A stretch of 5,790 bases of DNA, taken from assembly GCA_020431135.1 (NCBI GenBank), contig JAGQIT010001253.1, positions 1-5,790 of the forward strand, in the 5' to 3' direction. Source of the stretch: Myxococcales bacterium (lineage in GTDB: Bacteria > Myxococcota_A > Polyangia > Nannocystales > Nannocystaceae). Numbering within the stretch: the first letter of the stretch is position 1; the number at the start of each line of letters is the position of its first letter. Below are positions 5,509 through 5,790 of this stretch, piece by piece. The notes beneath the pieces were generated by a model, which had not been told where the DNA came from, did no database searches, and saw only the letters and a program-made list of their open reading frames with translations. Both the position numbers and the translations under genes were made by a program.

Positions 5509-5524
5509 GGGGCGCGGAAGCCCC
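5509..5524 (-). promoter_or_regulatory. Hairpin in the leader region of nudL
   Basis: GGGGC (5509-5513) and GCCCC (5520-5524) pair across a 6-nt loop, 25 nt before the nudL GTG. Just upstream on the minus strand is the least GC-rich patch of this gap (GAGAAACGACGATTGAG, 5541-5525), where a nudL promoter could lie. I see no clear -35/-10 pair. Confidence 0.25.
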
Positions 5525-5666
5525 TCAATCGTCGTTTCTCGCCGAAGATGACGGCCTCCGCGGGCGCACGCGCGGGGCCCAACGAGGGGCAGGAGCTCGC
5601 GCAGCCCGCGGCCCTGCGCTCGACTCGCGCTCGACCCGCGCCGAGGCCCGCCGACCCATGCTCGCC

Positions 5667-5685
5667 GCGGGGCTCGATGCCCCGC
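5667..5685 (-). terminator. Strong hairpin abutting the amidohydrolase stop codon
   Basis: GCGGGGC (5667-5673) and GCCCCGC (5679-5685) form a perfect 7-bp all-GC stem with a 5-nt loop (ATCGA on the coding strand). The first stem base is the last base of the TAG stop of the amidohydrolase. No U-tract follows. Strength and placement make this the best terminator candidate in the window, and it suggests that nudL-queG has its own promoter in the 200-nt gap downstream. Confidence 0.5.
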
Positions 5686-5790
5686 TAGAAGCGCCGGACG
5701 TAGACCCGCCCGCCCTTGACCACCAGCGCCGGCGCCTGGAGGGCGCGGATGTCGGCCAGCGGGTCGCCGTCGACGACGAGGATGTCGGCC
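5685..5790 (-). CDS. Amidohydrolase family protein, C-terminal end only
   Basis: The minus strand from 5789 to the TAG at 5687-5685 codes 34 residues before the stop: ADILVVDGDPLADIRAL, then QAPALVVKGGRVYVRRF. This is the characteristic C-terminus of metal-dependent amidohydrolases of the imidazolonepropionase-like or Xaa-Pro-dipeptidase-like group. There the chain returns to the small beta domain and ends with a KGG strand. The metal-binding and catalytic residues lie outside the window, so substrate and activity cannot be judged. The gene runs in from the right on the same strand as nudL and queG, but a 200-nt gap and a strong hairpin separate them. Confidence 0.85.
   Translation of the reverse strand, partial: ADILVVDGDPLADIRALQAPALVVKGGRVYVRRF

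Noticed and set aside
4963..5688. A 241-codon plus-strand frame at the right side
   Set aside because: It is antisense to nudL, which has complete Nudix and CoA-subfamily motifs.

Overview
The window is very GC-rich, and its real genes carry G or C in nearly every third codon position. It encodes two secreted Cys-rich lipoproteins with long Thr-rich linkers behind the lipobox. This combination suggests a myxobacterium-like member of Myxococcota, perhaps the Nannocystis/Plesiocystis side. That placement is inferred from style, not from a marker gene.

Layout from left to right. The 3' part of an unrecognised plus-strand gene runs to 516. A convergent minus-strand gene (723-1574) encodes Cys-rich lipoprotein A. 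After a divergent 146-nt gap comes a plus-strand patatin-like hydrolase (1721-2482). It converges, with only 9 nt between stop codons, on minus-strand Cys-rich lipoprotein B (2492-3463), a diverged paralogue of A. A non-coding gap (3464-3745) follows. Next is a minus-strand pair, nudL-like CoA pyrophosphatase (4885-5484) and queG epoxyqueuosine reductase (3746-4888), joined by a GTGA stop/start overlap. At the right edge is the last 34 codons of a minus-strand amidohydrolase (stop at 5685), with a strong hairpin abutting its stop codon.

How the genes relate. nudL and queG are probably one translationally coupled unit of housekeeping enzymes: CoA/nucleotide clean-up and the last step of queuosine synthesis in tRNA. 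The two lipoproteins share twelve aligned cysteines and several motifs (AHET/EHET, CRxRS, CxC...WCCGG, VTQA...GWY) although their overall sequences differ. They flank a patatin-like enzyme whose oxyanion-loop sequence departs from the usual one. The lipoprotein/patatin/lipoprotein cluster is the least explained part of the window. A link in function is a hypothesis only: the strands alternate, so these three genes are not one operon.

No tRNA, rRNA, CRISPR array, insertion sequence or phage gene was seen. No gene-free stretch exceeds 300 nt.
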